DNA of 61,887 nucleotides from GCA-002713455 sp964428745 (GCA_964428745.1 CAYRYZ010000006.1:1-61887), one strand, 5' to 3'. Positions 18,301 through 27,589 are shown, counted from the stretch's first letter. Notes: generated by a model not told the origin, from the letters alone. Numbers and translations are program-made.

Positions 18301-18448
18301 ATTCTACAGAACGTTCTTGTAATTCTTGATCAGATTTGTCCTTTAATGAGTGAGCCAATTGATTGATTTTTTCAACTAAGGGATAGAGTTTTTTTATCTC
18401 TTTATTTGATCTTGTGCCAAAAATCTTTTTTACAAATTTCTGAATCAT
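15392..18448 (-). CDS. secA: Preprotein translocase ATPase SecA
   Basis: A 1018-residue Sec motor protein. The Walker A motif is KTGEGKT (143-149), the DEAD-like segment is DEVDSVLIDEARTPLIISG, and the helicase-like second domain has ATNMAGRGTDI and QLRGRSGRQGD. It is longer than the E. coli protein (901), mainly through an insertion in the preprotein cross-linking/NBD1 region, as in FCB-group SecAs. The C terminus ends in YLSQGYSKV and lacks the zinc-binding SecB-contact motif. It follows nusB by two bases and precedes the PLP enzyme gene. It drives protein export with SecYEG and SecDF. Confidence 0.97.
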   Translation of the reverse strand: MIQKFVKKIFGTRSNKEIKKLYPLVEKINQLAHSLKDKSDQELQERSVELRTELVTEREAAEKKALDTLSDKDEQTKFILKSEHEKLEEILPEAFAMVKETCNRMCGSSWSVASRDQTWEMIPYDVQILGGIILHRGNVAEMKTGEGKTLVAAFPIFLNALTDRGVHLITVNDYLAQRDAEWMGEIYKRLGLSVGYILNNMTPDQRRENYNCDITYGTNNEFGFDYLRDNMALQKQDQVQREYAYAIVDEVDSVLIDEARTPLIISGAVDAPVDTSFNDLRPLVQNLVRQQNALVANIVSEGESLMKEEKDHDAGYKFLQALRGMPKHPKVMKVFQEAGTKKLAHKVESEFMRDKKLHEVDEDLFFSIDEKTHVIDITEKGRNTLAPDDPEVFIIPDLGEMLHDIDANEGMAKPEKDQEKDKAHQLHGDRSGKIHNMTQLLRAYTLYEKDVEYVVQDGRVQIVDEFTGRILAGRRYSDGLHQALETKENVTVERETQTLATITIQNYFRMYNKLAGMTGTAETEAEEFGAIYNLDVLSIPTHRPVVRDDRDDLIFKTKREKYNGVVEEISKCHQSGQPTLVGTISVEISELLSRMLKRDGIPHNVLNAKQHKGEAEIVARAGQRGAVTIATNMAGRGTDIKLGDGIKELGGLHIIGTERHESRRIDLQLRGRSGRQGDSGSSVFYLSLEDDLMRLFNSERIAAVMDRLGAEEGEVITAKMVTRAIENAQKKVEQRNFGIRKHLLEYDDVMNQQRQVVYDLRKQALNDEGISDSIEDMLDDYVDDELSRMEEMSPQNWDWDSIKQNLASHLLVDISLKLVQEDGNTEDITIEDVRNFTLSKAREVYNARKSLLPEDVMLGFEKFVALRTIDEKWKDHLYAMDQLREGINLRAYGQKNPLLEYKSEGFQMFQQMMVDTTEITLQRLYRTEIKGMSNLPEMPISKDRNVQVQHDESTGMGFTGPSMQEQAAESSGMKNQPINADEKIGRNEKIKLVSPSGKQVEVKYKKLQQYLSQGYSKV

Positions 18449-18450
18449 AA

Positions 18451-18885
18451 CTAATTAACTTCTACTCCATTCGCCATTGCTTTATATATATTATCTAGAA
18501 CTCCATTTACGAAGCCTGCACTCTCTTCTGTACTATATTGCTTTGCAATTTCAATCGCTTCACTTATAGATACCTTTGGTGGCACATCGTCAATAAAATG
18601 AATTTCACTAATCGCAAGGATAAGCAGAAGCCTATCCAATAAAGCGACACGATCAAATTCCCAATTATTCAACCTTGTTTTAATTTGCTCTTCGCACCAT
18701 TCTTTATTATCTATAGAAAAATTAAATAAACTTGTAATGAAATTTTTCATATCATTATCATAAGATTGCCTATTTATAATATCTTTCAATACTTTGCCCC
18801 GCTTCTCTTTGGTGATTTCGTAAGCATATAAAGCTTGCAATACTGCTTCGCGGGCAATTCTTCTTGGGTGATTTGCTTTTGCCAT
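18451..18885 (-). CDS. nusB: Transcription antitermination factor NusB
   Basis: A 144-residue all-helical protein that starts ARREAVLQALY-like (IAREAVLQALYAYE) and ends with the family signature SISEAIEIAKQYS and SAGFVNGVLDNI. It binds boxA RNA with NusE/S10 in rRNA antitermination. It is the first gene of the run nusB-secA-PLP enzyme. ATG start. Confidence 0.93.
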   Translation of the reverse strand: MAKANHPRRIAREAVLQALYAYEITKEKRGKVLKDIINRQSYDNDMKNFITSLFNFSIDNKEWCEEQIKTRLNNWEFDRVALLDRLLLILAISEIHFIDDVPPKVSISEAIEIAKQYSTEESAGFVNGVLDNIYKAMANGVEVN

Positions 18886-18939
18886 TTCTAATTTATTCTA
18901 AAAATAATAACTGATAATATTTACGATAACTTTATTAAT

Positions 18940-19959
18940 CTAGATTGGGGAAACCCAATTAAATGGGTCATCTATTTCCTCATATTGAATACTTAATAAA
19001 GTTTTTCTTAAAGTTTTAGTAACAGTTCCGAAACCACCATTACCAATGGTATGCTCCTTCCCATCTTTAGTCACTTTCCCAATTGGGGTTACCACCACAG
19101 CTGTCCCAGTGCAAAAAACTTCATCGGCAGTCAATAATTCATCAACATGTAAATCACCTTCTTCTACTTGAAGCCCTAACATCTCACTTGCAATTCGAAT
19201 AACCGAGTCACGGGTAACACCCGGTAGGATTGATCCTCCTAATTTCGGAGTTTTTAATGTTTTGCCAGATAATGCAAATAAATTTGCTGCGCCCATTTCT
19301 TCAACATAATCCTCATTGGCAGCTTTTAGATAAATTACTTCATTATAACCTTGAGATTTTGCCCTGCTTCCAGGCAATAAAGAAGCAGAATAATTTCCTA
19401 TAGCTTTCGCATTTCCAATCCCTCTTGGCGCTGCTCTATGATATTCACTAGACATTAATAAATGCAAGGGCTTAATACCACTTTTGAAATAAGAACCCAC
19501 AGGAGAACAAAAAACAATAAATATATAATCTAAGGCAGGGCCTACGCTTATTGATGGAGTCATTCCAAATGTAATTGGCCTTACATACATACTTCCCTTT
19601 CCATAAGGTGGAATATAGTCCATATTATCTTTAACAGTTTCAGTTACTGCTTGAAGAAAATAATCCTCTTCCATTTCAGGAATACATAGGCGGTGGGTTG
19701 ATTGTACCATTCGATTTGCATTTCGATCAGGTCTAAATAATACGATACGATCCTTTGAAGAATGATATGCTTTCATTCCTTCAAAAACACCCTGTCCATA
19801 ATTTAATACACTCGATGCAGGTGACATTTCAACTGTACCATATGGTATCAATTCACCCTTGGACCATGTTTCACCACTCCCACATTCACCTCTCCACATA
19901 CTGCGTGTAGGGTATACTTTAAATTCTAAATTTCCCCAATCAAGTTTTTGTTTTTTCAT
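18940..19959 (-). CDS. ilvE: Branched-chain amino acid aminotransferase (IlvE type)
   Basis: A 339-residue fold-type IV PLP aminotransferase. The PLP lysine lies in GNAKAIGNYSAS; YGQGVFEGMKAY and VEEMGAANLFAL are family signatures, and LPGVTRDSVI is the phosphate-binding segment. It interconverts Val, Leu and Ile with their 2-oxo acids using glutamate/2-oxoglutarate. The length fits the longer (about 340-360) subgroup. It lies between the thiolase and nusB on the minus strand with 54 bases to nusB. Confidence 0.92.
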   Translation of the reverse strand: MKKQKLDWGNLEFKVYPTRSMWRGECGSGETWSKGELIPYGTVEMSPASSVLNYGQGVFEGMKAYHSSKDRIVLFRPDRNANRMVQSTHRLCIPEMEEDYFLQAVTETVKDNMDYIPPYGKGSMYVRPITFGMTPSISVGPALDYIFIVFCSPVGSYFKSGIKPLHLLMSSEYHRAAPRGIGNAKAIGNYSASLLPGSRAKSQGYNEVIYLKAANEDYVEEMGAANLFALSGKTLKTPKLGGSILPGVTRDSVIRIASEMLGLQVEEGDLHVDELLTADEVFCTGTAVVVTPIGKVTKDGKEHTIGNGGFGTVTKTLRKTLLSIQYEEIDDPFNWVSPI

Positions 19960-20017
19960 TAATTAACTCCATAATCAAAATGCAAAGTGATAATCCGCCT
20001 ATAGGTCGATTTGTAAT

Positions 20018-21208
20018 TCATTTTTCTCTCTCAACCAACAAAGCTGAGGCTTCACCTCCACCAATACATAGCGACGCAACACCTCTTTCAACATTAAGTT
20101 TTTTCATAGAATAAATAAGCGTAGTAAGGATTCTTGCGCCACTTGCGCCAATAGGATGACCTAATGCAATAGCGCCACCATTAACATTTACTTTCTCATG
20201 ATTCAAATTAAATTTTTCTATTGCTGCCATAGGTACAACAGCAAATGCTTCATTAATTTCCCAAAGATCAATATTATCTGCGTCTAAAGATGCCTTTTGA
20301 AAAATATTAGAAATTGCTTCAATCGGTGCAGTTGTAAACCATTCAGGAGCGTGAGCTGAAGATGACTGAGATACAATTGTAGCCATAACTTGTAATCCGA
20401 TTTCATTTGCTCTTTCTCTAGTCATCAACAATAAAGCTGCGGCCCCATCATTTATTTTAGAAGCATTTGCAGCAGTAATTGTTCCATTTTGATTAAAAAC
20501 AGGTCTTAGCAGTTTCATTTTTTCAAAATTAGCTCGTTTGGGTTCTTCATCCGTTTCTACAATAATTGGATCACCTTTTTTCTGATTAATCATAACAGGA
20601 GCAATCTCATTATTAAATGATCCATTTGATTGTGCAGCTTGTGCTCTAGTATAGGACTCTTTTGCAAATAAATCTTGTGACTCTCTAGTGTAGTTTTTTT
20701 CAGAGGCACATATTTCTGCACAAACTCCCATATGTTTATCATTGTAGACATCCCACAAACCATCAATGATCATGGAATCAATAATCTTGTCGTGTCCTAA
20801 GCGTAAACCTTCCCGAACTTTTGGTAATAAGTAAGGTGCTTGTGACATATTTTCCATTCCACCGGCAACAATTATATTTGCATCTCCAGATTGAATAGCT
20901 TGTGCTGCAAGCATAACTGACTTGAGGCCAGAGCCACACATCTTATTAATTGTAAGACATTGAACAGAGTTAGGTAAGTCTGCACCAATAGCCGCCTGTC
21001 TCGCTGGTGCCTGACCCTGTCCCGCGGATAAAACATTACCCATAATTACTTCATCTATAATTTCTACATCAATTCCTGTTTCATTAATAATTGATTTGAT
21101 TACAATACTGCCCAACTCCGAGGCAGCAACTGAAGATAGACTCCCTTGAAAAGAGCCTATCGGAGTTCTTTTAGCAGAAACAATAACAATATCTTGATGA
21201 TTAGACAT
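20018..21208 (-). CDS. Acetyl-CoA C-acetyltransferase (thiolase)
   Basis: About 396 residues from the chosen ATG at 21208; the frame is open back to an ATG at 21277, but the extra residues do not belong to the thiolase fold, which begins at IVIVSAKRTPIGSF. Catalytic residues are visible: the nucleophilic Cys in NKMCGSGLKSV, His in ALGHPIGASG and the second Cys near CIGGGEASALL. It condenses or cleaves acetoacetyl-CoA or longer 3-ketoacyl-CoAs. No beta-oxidation partners lie beside it. Two short dyads lie 117-163 bases upstream of the chosen start. Confidence 0.9.
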   Translation of the reverse strand: MSNHQDIVIVSAKRTPIGSFQGSLSSVAASELGSIVIKSIINETGIDVEIIDEVIMGNVLSAGQGQAPARQAAIGADLPNSVQCLTINKMCGSGLKSVMLAAQAIQSGDANIIVAGGMENMSQAPYLLPKVREGLRLGHDKIIDSMIIDGLWDVYNDKHMGVCAEICASEKNYTRESQDLFAKESYTRAQAAQSNGSFNNEIAPVMINQKKGDPIIVETDEEPKRANFEKMKLLRPVFNQNGTITAANASKINDGAAALLLMTRERANEIGLQVMATIVSQSSSAHAPEWFTTAPIEAISNIFQKASLDADNIDLWEINEAFAVVPMAAIEKFNLNHEKVNVNGGAIALGHPIGASGARILTTLIYSMKKLNVERGVASLCIGGGEASALLVEREK

Positions 21209-21324
21209 CATATTTTTATTAGTTGGCATGAAAATTAAATAGACACATACGGTTAAAAATTCCGTATGGAATGACAAATTATATGTGCTAAATCAATGAA
21301 CAATTTATAAAATTAGTTTTTTTG

Positions 21325-21350
21325 TTTTTTGGTGTGCACACACCAAAAAA
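21325..21350. promoter_or_regulatory. 26-base inverted repeat between phoH and the thiolase gene
   Basis: Twelve-base arms TTTTTTGGTGTG and CACACCAAAAAA are separated by only two bases. The T-run precedes and the A-run follows on both strands, so it is not a normal intrinsic terminator on either strand; an operator or cruciform-prone site is more likely. It lies downstream of phoH and upstream of the thiolase. Confidence 0.5.
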
Positions 21351-21354
21351 ATAT

Positions 21355-21371
21355 TTCTTACCCGGTAAGAA
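21355..21371. promoter_or_regulatory. 17-base dyad, candidate operator upstream of the thiolase gene
   Basis: TTCTTACC-C-GGTAAGAA is a perfect 8+1+8 inverted repeat four bases away from the preceding palindrome. Length and symmetry fit a dimeric repressor site (for example TetR or FadR type). No regulator gene is adjacent. Confidence 0.45.
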
Positions 21372-21426
21372 TTTAAAACAATTGAATAAGCAAAATTATA
21401 GATTTCGGACAAAAAGTATATATAAA

Positions 21427-22359
21427 CTATTTCTTATCGTAAGCCTTTATAATATCTTTAACGAGTCGATGCCGAACAACATCTGATGTTCCCAATCTAC
21501 AAAACTCAATTCCATCTACTTTTTTCAATAGATCAATTACTTGAATTAAACCAGAACCAGATTTATTAGGTAAGTCAATCTGTGTAATATCTCCAGTAAT
21601 AATCGTTTTAGAATTAACACCTAATCGTGTAAGAAACATTTTCATCTGTGTAGTTGTAGCATTTTGAGCTTCATCTAAAATCATGAAAGCATTGTTTAAC
21701 GTTCTCCCTCTCATATAAGCAAGAGGTATGATCTCAATAGTATTGTCACTTAATAAAGGTTTTAGTCTAGATGACGGCATCATACTTCGAAGTGCATCAT
21801 ATAGTGGGGTCAAATAAGGATCTACCTTTTCTTTTAAATCGCCCGGTAAAAAGCCCAAATTCTCACCTGCTTCTACAGCTGGACGACACAAAACGATTTG
21901 TTCAACTTGCTGGTTTTCAAGTGCGTTTACAGCAAAAGCAACTGCAAGATAAGTCTTCCCTGTCCCGGCAGGGCCCACTGAAAAAACAATATCGTTATTT
22001 CTTACTTTATGAATATAATCCTTTTGTCCTTCACTTCTTGCAGTGATTGCACCATTTTTTCCATAATGTATGGTTTTATCTAAAGTTCTGCTCTCTTGTC
22101 CATTTTGTGATTTAGTAACAGTAATCAATGTTTTAATATCTTTTTGATCCAAAAAGCCCTTTCTATCTAGTGTAACTCCCATTTCTTGGAATAATTCATA
22201 AATGAATGGGACTTCGGTTTTATCGCCAAGTATCTTAATTTCGCTTCCGCGAACAATAATTTGACTTGAAAAATTTTCTTCAATGATTTTTAGATTAGCA
22301 TCTCCAGGCCCAAAGAATAGAGCAAGATCTACACCATTAAGTTCGATTGTTTTTTCCAT
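21427..22359 (-). CDS. phoH: PhoH-family ATPase
   Basis: A 310-residue PhoH-like P-loop protein. Walker A GPAGTGKT at 129-136, Walker B MILDEAQN, and ITGDITQIDLP are all visible. An N-terminal region of about 100 residues resembles the KH-like/PhoH N domain of PhoH1 proteins. Members are linked to RNA metabolism and in many bacteria sit beside ybeY; no ybeY is next to it here. The gene is divergent from tatT. Confidence 0.9.
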   Translation of the reverse strand: MEKTIELNGVDLALFFGPGDANLKIIEENFSSQIIVRGSEIKILGDKTEVPFIYELFQEMGVTLDRKGFLDQKDIKTLITVTKSQNGQESRTLDKTIHYGKNGAITARSEGQKDYIHKVRNNDIVFSVGPAGTGKTYLAVAFAVNALENQQVEQIVLCRPAVEAGENLGFLPGDLKEKVDPYLTPLYDALRSMMPSSRLKPLLSDNTIEIIPLAYMRGRTLNNAFMILDEAQNATTTQMKMFLTRLGVNSKTIITGDITQIDLPNKSGSGLIQVIDLLKKVDGIEFCRLGTSDVVRHRLVKDIIKAYDKK

Positions 22360-22436
22360 CTAGCAATATAAAATGTTTAGATTCATATTTGAAATTAATC
22401 ATTTTATAAGGATTTAATTAATTTTCGTGCTCACTT

Positions 22437-23312
22437 ATGATACTTATGTATAAAAAATACTTTATTATTATAAATATTATCTTTTTTTTATCTGGATGTG
22501 GTAGCAACACAAGGACATATAGTCCTTATTTATCAAAAACAAAAAATATTCAATTTTTAGTTGATCAGGGAAAAAATTATTGGGAAAAAAGAGTGAATCC
22601 TGATGAAGCAAATCGCTCAAAACTATTTTTATCAAAAGCTTATTTTCTAGATCCAAATAATGATGAGGTGGCAAAATTGTATTCTAGAGCATGTCAATTT
22701 ATTGGACATTATATCGAAACGGATCCAATTAAATCAGATTCTCTTTTTACAGAAGGAATGGATGTTGCTTGGGATTTTATTATTTCCACAGAGAGTTATC
22801 AGGAAGGATCAGCATTTAATCAAGGAAATGCTGAAGAAAAAATTATTGCAGGTATTGAAAATATATCTGATGAATTGCTCCCTATTTTATATTGGTGGGT
22901 AGCTAATTATTCTAGCTTCTTAATGACTAAACCTGTAATGGATCGTCTTGAACATAGAGATAAGATTGAAACTGCCCTTCACCGAATATTATCCACAAAA
23001 CCAGGTTTCTATTATCATGGAGCAAATCGTATTATTGGAGGAGTTTACGCTCGATTGCCTGGGGTTGAGTTAATTCATGCAGAAAATAACTTTGAAAAAT
23101 CTATTAACGGAAGTCCAGCATATTTTGCCACTTATGTCAAACGAGCTCAATATCTACACACTAAAAATGGAGACCGAGATAAATTTGTTCAAGATTTGCA
23201 GAAAGTGTTAAATATGAATCCAACTATTTTGCCTGAAGTGTCTCCTGAAAATCTTCTTGAACAAGAAAAAGCAAAAATGCTTCTTTCAAAGGAAACCTCC
23301 CTCTTTAAATAA
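22437..23312 (+). CDS. TatT-family lipoprotein (TRAP transporter T component)
   Basis: A 291-residue product with a lipoprotein signal (FFLSGCGSN, lipid attachment at the Cys). The C-terminal half carries the TatT pattern MDRLEHRDKIETALHR, then PGFYYHGANRIIGGVYARLPG, then FEKSINGSPAYF, made of TPR-like helices. In Treponema, TatT is a trimeric periplasmic partner of a TRAP substrate-binding protein. No TRAP genes lie within this window, so it is an orphan here. An ATG at 22446 is an alternative start that still gives a good signal peptide. Confidence 0.8.
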   Translation: MILMYKKYFIIINIIFFLSGCGSNTRTYSPYLSKTKNIQFLVDQGKNYWEKRVNPDEANRSKLFLSKAYFLDPNNDEVAKLYSRACQFIGHYIETDPIKSDSLFTEGMDVAWDFIISTESYQEGSAFNQGNAEEKIIAGIENISDELLPILYWWVANYSSFLMTKPVMDRLEHRDKIETALHRILSTKPGFYYHGANRIIGGVYARLPGVELIHAENNFEKSINGSPAYFATYVKRAQYLHTKNGDRDKFVQDLQKVLNMNPTILPEVSPENLLEQEKAKMLLSKETSLFK

Positions 23313-23428
23313 ACTCATAGGTTTTTCTAGCAGTTTATCACTTTTTTATTGAAATTAGATAATGATTGCAGTAGATCTCTTTTATACTTACATATATTGT
23401 CTTGGCTTAGAAAATAGGAGGAGTTGTT

Positions 23429-26400
23429 TTGAAAAAGATTTTTTATCAAATATTATTTTTTAATTGTTGTGTTTTATCAGCTGATTCATTGGATGTGTTT
23501 TTCAATGATGCTATGGTGTGGAGAAATATTGGCCCGTTTCGTGGCGGTCGCGCATTAACTGCTGTAGGCGTCCCATCAAAACCTCTGACCTATTACTTTG
23601 GTTCTGTAGGAGGAGGAGTATGGAAAACTGAAGATGGTGGGCTTGAATGGACGAATATTTCAGATGGATACTTTTCAACAGGATCAGTTGGAGCTTTAGC
23701 TGTATCTGAATCAGATCCCAATGTTATTTATGCCGGCATGGGGGAAGCATGTATTCGCCCTGTAATGACATCTCATGGGGATGGCGTCTATCGTTCTAAT
23801 GATGGGGGTGAAACTTGGAAGAATATAGGATTAGATGATTCTAGGACAATATCTGCTATAGCTATTCATCCAAAAAATCATAATACTGTCTATGTTGCTG
23901 TTCAAGGTGACCAGTATAAAGCAAGTAAGTCGCGTGGAGTTTTTCGGACATATGATGGGGGCGAAAACTGGGAAAAAGTTCTTTACGTCAATGAACATTC
24001 CGGTGTTAGTGGAATTAGTATGGATCGAAATAACCCTCGAATATTATATGCATCTTTTTGGGATCATCAAAGGAAGCCTTGGCAAATGCGAAGTGGAGGA
24101 AAAGGAAGTGGTATTTATAAATCTATTGATGGGGGGACAACTTGGAAAAAACTTACAAAAGGATTACCCAAAGAAATGGGGAAAACAGATGTATCTGTGT
24201 CTGGAGCTAATTCTAAAAGAGTATATGTAATTTCTGAAGCTGAAAAAGGAGGTTTATTTCGTTCAGATGATGGTGGAAAAAGTTTTAAAAGAGTAAATAG
24301 CGATCGAACTCTTATTGCTCGAAGTTGGTATTATATTCATGTTTTTGCAGATCCTCAAGATGAGGATGTAGTCTATGTTCTTAATGCGCCATTTATGAAA
24401 TCTACAGATGGTGGGAAATCTTTTAATAAAATCAGTGTTCCTCATGGAGATAATCACGGGCTTTGGATTAATCCAGAAAATAATAAAAATATGATCAATT
24501 CTAATGATGGTGGCGCAAATATTTCGTTTAACGGGGGCAAGTCGTGGTCTACTCAAAAAAATCAACCTACAGCACAATTTTATCGTGTTATTACGGATAA
24601 CCGATTTCCTTATTATGTTTATGCTGGACAGCAAGATAATTCAAGTGTGGCAGTCCCAAATCGTACAAGCGGTCGAGGAATTGATTGGTCTGATTGGTAT
24701 TCTGCAGCAGGATGTGAAAGTGCATATCTTGCCTTTGACCCAAATAATCCAGTAGAAGTGTTTGGCGGTTGCTATCAAGGAATTATTGAAAAATTAAATG
24801 TTCTTACTCGGAAAAGTAGAAGTATCATGGCTTATGAGTATTTGGGTCTAGGATCGCTTCCAAGTGATCAGAAATATAGATTTAACTGGAATGCTCCCAT
24901 TATTGCTTCACCTCATGACCCGAGCGTTATTTACCATGCTGGGAATGTTCTTTTCAAAACAAATAATGGCGGAGATCTTTGGGAAATAATCAGTCCAGAT
25001 TTAACAAAAAATGATATAAAGAAACATGATTTAGGTAGTGTACCTTTTACGAATGAAGCTGCAGGTGGAGAAGTATATAATACTATTATGTATGCCGTAG
25101 AATCTCAGCAAGAACCCGGTGAAATTTGGACAGGCTCAGATGATGGTTTAGTTTTTATAACTCAGGATAGTGGGGAAAATTGGATGAATATTACTCCGAA
25201 GGGCATGGATGAAGGCATTGTGAATACCATTGAACTGTCTCCACATAATAAAGGAACGGCTTACGTTTCATTTACTAGATATAAATTTGGAGATCTTTCT
25301 CCATCGATTTATAAAACTACAAATTATGGAAAGAGCTGGACAAAGCGAGTAAAGGGGATAGACGAAAACACCTTTGTTCGTGTTGTCCGAGAAGATCCAA
25401 ATAAAAAAGATCTTTTATATGCTGGCACTGAGACTGGCTTATATATCTCTTTAAATGGAGCAAAATCATGGGAAAAATTCCAGTTAAATCTTCCTGTAGT
25501 ACCTATAACAGATCTAACAATTCGAAACAATGATCTTGTTGCTTCGACTCAAGGAAGAGCTTTTTGGGTTTTGGATGATCTAACACCACTCCATCAATAT
25601 AACACAAAAATAAAAACAAAAGATTTTCATTTATTTAAACCACGTGTTGCATATCAGACTACAGGTGGGAGTGGAAAATCAAAAACTATGGGACAGAACC
25701 CTCCTAACGGAGCTGTTATAATATATCACATCCCGAATAAGCTTAATGATAGCGATGATGTTAAATTAGAATTTTTAGTTGAGAATAAAGTGATTAGAAC
25801 AATTACAAATAGATCTGATGAATCTGCTAAAACTTTTGATAATGGAACCTATTCATCGCAAACTATTACTACAAAAAAAGGCCTCAACCGGTTTATATGG
25901 AATTATAGAATTGATGACATTACTATGGTTAATGATATTTCATTTTACGGCAGTTATTCAGGATACCGTATTGGACCGGACCAGTACAAAATTAGACTTA
26001 CTATAAATGGAAAGTCTAAAACTCAAGATTTACTAGTTCAACGAGACCCCAGAGTAGAAATTAAGGATCGTGACAGCAGAGCCCATCAACAACTGATGTC
26101 AGATCTTTATAAGCAAATAAATGATCTCCATAGTTCAATTAAAAAATCAAGAAATGTTAGAGAGCAAATTCAGAAAATGAATAGTGAACTAGAGGATAAG
26201 GATGATGTAAAAGACCTATTAGAAGCAGGGAAGAAAGCAATTCAGATGATAGATGAATGGGAAGGGAATGTTGTTCAGACTAAGATGGAAACATTTCAAG
26301 ATGTAGTCAACTTTTTAAATAGGTTAAATAGTCATATGATACACTTATTAGGCAGTATTGATGCTTCAGATCCACCTCTAACTCAAGGCCAATTAAACCG

Positions 26401-26530
26401 ATATACTGATTTATCAGAAGAATGGTATAGTTACAAGAAAAGGTTAGATAATATCATGAATAACGAAGTAAGTAGTTACAATGAATTTTATCGTTTAAGT
26501 GGACTACCTGTTATCATTATTCCTAAATAA
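23429..26530 (+). CDS. Large exported sortilin/BNR-type beta-propeller protein
   Basis: A 1033-residue protein starting at TTG, chosen because AGGAGGAG lies just upstream and the product then has a signal peptide (ending near LSADS). Roughly eleven Asp-box repeats of the S-x-D-G-G-x-T-W type occur (for example RSNDGGETWKNIG, KSIDGGTTWKKL), making a propeller of the VPS10/sortilin kind over about residues 25-690. A beta-rich and then helical C-terminal region (about 700-1033) follows. Such proteins are common in FCB and Acidobacteria genomes and are usually labelled glycosyl hydrolase without proof. A catalytic role is not shown. Confidence 0.85.
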   Translation: MKKIFYQILFFNCCVLSADSLDVFFNDAMVWRNIGPFRGGRALTAVGVPSKPLTYYFGSVGGGVWKTEDGGLEWTNISDGYFSTGSVGALAVSESDPNVIYAGMGEACIRPVMTSHGDGVYRSNDGGETWKNIGLDDSRTISAIAIHPKNHNTVYVAVQGDQYKASKSRGVFRTYDGGENWEKVLYVNEHSGVSGISMDRNNPRILYASFWDHQRKPWQMRSGGKGSGIYKSIDGGTTWKKLTKGLPKEMGKTDVSVSGANSKRVYVISEAEKGGLFRSDDGGKSFKRVNSDRTLIARSWYYIHVFADPQDEDVVYVLNAPFMKSTDGGKSFNKISVPHGDNHGLWINPENNKNMINSNDGGANISFNGGKSWSTQKNQPTAQFYRVITDNRFPYYVYAGQQDNSSVAVPNRTSGRGIDWSDWYSAAGCESAYLAFDPNNPVEVFGGCYQGIIEKLNVLTRKSRSIMAYEYLGLGSLPSDQKYRFNWNAPIIASPHDPSVIYHAGNVLFKTNNGGDLWEIISPDLTKNDIKKHDLGSVPFTNEAAGGEVYNTIMYAVESQQEPGEIWTGSDDGLVFITQDSGENWMNITPKGMDEGIVNTIELSPHNKGTAYVSFTRYKFGDLSPSIYKTTNYGKSWTKRVKGIDENTFVRVVREDPNKKDLLYAGTETGLYISLNGAKSWEKFQLNLPVVPITDLTIRNNDLVASTQGRAFWVLDDLTPLHQYNTKIKTKDFHLFKPRVAYQTTGGSGKSKTMGQNPPNGAVIIYHIPNKLNDSDDVKLEFLVENKVIRTITNRSDESAKTFDNGTYSSQTITTKKGLNRFIWNYRIDDITMVNDISFYGSYSGYRIGPDQYKIRLTINGKSKTQDLLVQRDPRVEIKDRDSRAHQQLMSDLYKQINDLHSSIKKSRNVREQIQKMNSELEDKDDVKDLLEAGKKAIQMIDEWEGNVVQTKMETFQDVVNFLNRLNSHMIHLLGSIDASDPPLTQGQLNRYTDLSEEWYSYKKRLDNIMNNEVSSYNEFYRLSGLPVIIIPK

Positions 26531-26560
26531 TCTCAAAACTATTAGAATGCTGGATTTACA

Positions 26561-27589
26561 TTATATCCAATAATGTATTTTATTTTGAGGTAGATAATTG
26601 GAAAAATTATCAGATACTAATTTAAATACGGAGTTTTTCTTTTTCGAATCTATTGATACAATTCCATTCTCATTTTTATAACTTTGGTAAAACAAATCTG
26701 AATCAGGTTTTGATTTTCTAATATTTTTAAAGTAATCCTGACCCATACGGAACACTCCTACTGTAATATCAAATACTTGTTCAAAATTAATATCTGATTT
26801 TATCTTATTAAAAAAACTTAAATAGTCAGCTTTCCAATTATCATAGGTTAATATTGGATCAAAGCATATTCTCACTTTCCACCCATCATTAATCGCTGAT
26901 TTTATTGCATCAATTCTTCTAGATAGCGGAGGAGTATTAAGTTCATAACTTTCAATAATATTATCAGGAGAAAGAGTCCACGAAAGTAATATTTGATCTG
27001 AAGATTTTATATTTTTTATTGAATTATATAATGCACTTTTTGTACGAATCTCTAAAAGTAAATCTTTATTTTTTTTTGCAAAACTCATCCAATTCTTTGT
27101 TAGTGGTAATATATTTTCAAAGGCTAACAAATCAGTATTGTATGAAACTGACAACATTAATGGCTCATCTTTATATGATCGTTTATTGATCGCATCTAAA
27201 ACTTCATTCTTCATATCATCTTCATTAACAAAAACAACAATATTTGCAGATGGATACATTCCCTGTAGAAAACAATAACTGCAATTATAAAGGCAATTTA
27301 ATATTGGAGTATTATAATAAAAGTTCTTATATCCACCATCTTGAAGAATATCTGTTCCTTTGTAAATAAAAGGTTGTTTCTTTAATGCTAAAATTAATTT
27401 TGTAGAAATTTTCTGTGTTTGAAAATCTTGATTAGGCCTATTAAAAAAAGATTTATAATCTGATATTTCAATTATTGTTGCATTTGGATATTTTGAAATA
27501 CATTGATTAGTTAATTCAAAATTAAATGCTCCAGATTCTACATAAATATGGGAGAAATCAGGAAGGAATGGATTCTCGAACTGATTCAA
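26561..27589 (-). CDS. Spore-photoproduct-lyase-like radical SAM protein
   Basis: A 342-residue protein with the CxxxCxxC motif Cys99-Cys103-Cys106 in NCLYNCSYCFLQG and the SPL-like segments IVVFVNEDDM and VRICFDPILTYDNW. In Bacillus SPL, Cys141 and Tyr97/Tyr99 take part in hydrogen transfer. By eye, the Tyr97 equivalent is kept (Tyr105), Tyr99 is Phe107 and Cys141 aligns with Tyr150, so the hallmark cysteine seems absent. Its start overlaps the end of the nucleosidase-like gene by 32 bases. It may repair DNA photoproducts by a variant mechanism or act on another substrate. Confidence 0.8.
   Translation of the reverse strand: MNQFENPFLPDFSHIYVESGAFNFELTNQCISKYPNATIIEISDYKSFFNRPNQDFQTQKISTKLILALKKQPFIYKGTDILQDGGYKNFYYNTPILNCLYNCSYCFLQGMYPSANIVVFVNEDDMKNEVLDAINKRSYKDEPLMLSVSYNTDLLAFENILPLTKNWMSFAKKNKDLLLEIRTKSALYNSIKNIKSSDQILLSWTLSPDNIIESYELNTPPLSRRIDAIKSAINDGWKVRICFDPILTYDNWKADYLSFFNKIKSDINFEQVFDITVGVFRMGQDYFKNIRKSKPDSDLFYQSYKNENGIVSIDSKKKNSVFKLVSDNFSNYLPQNKIHYWI

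Noticed and set aside
21325..21350. Palindrome as terminator of phoH
   Set aside because: The T-run precedes rather than follows the GC part on both strands; it fits an operator or cruciform better.
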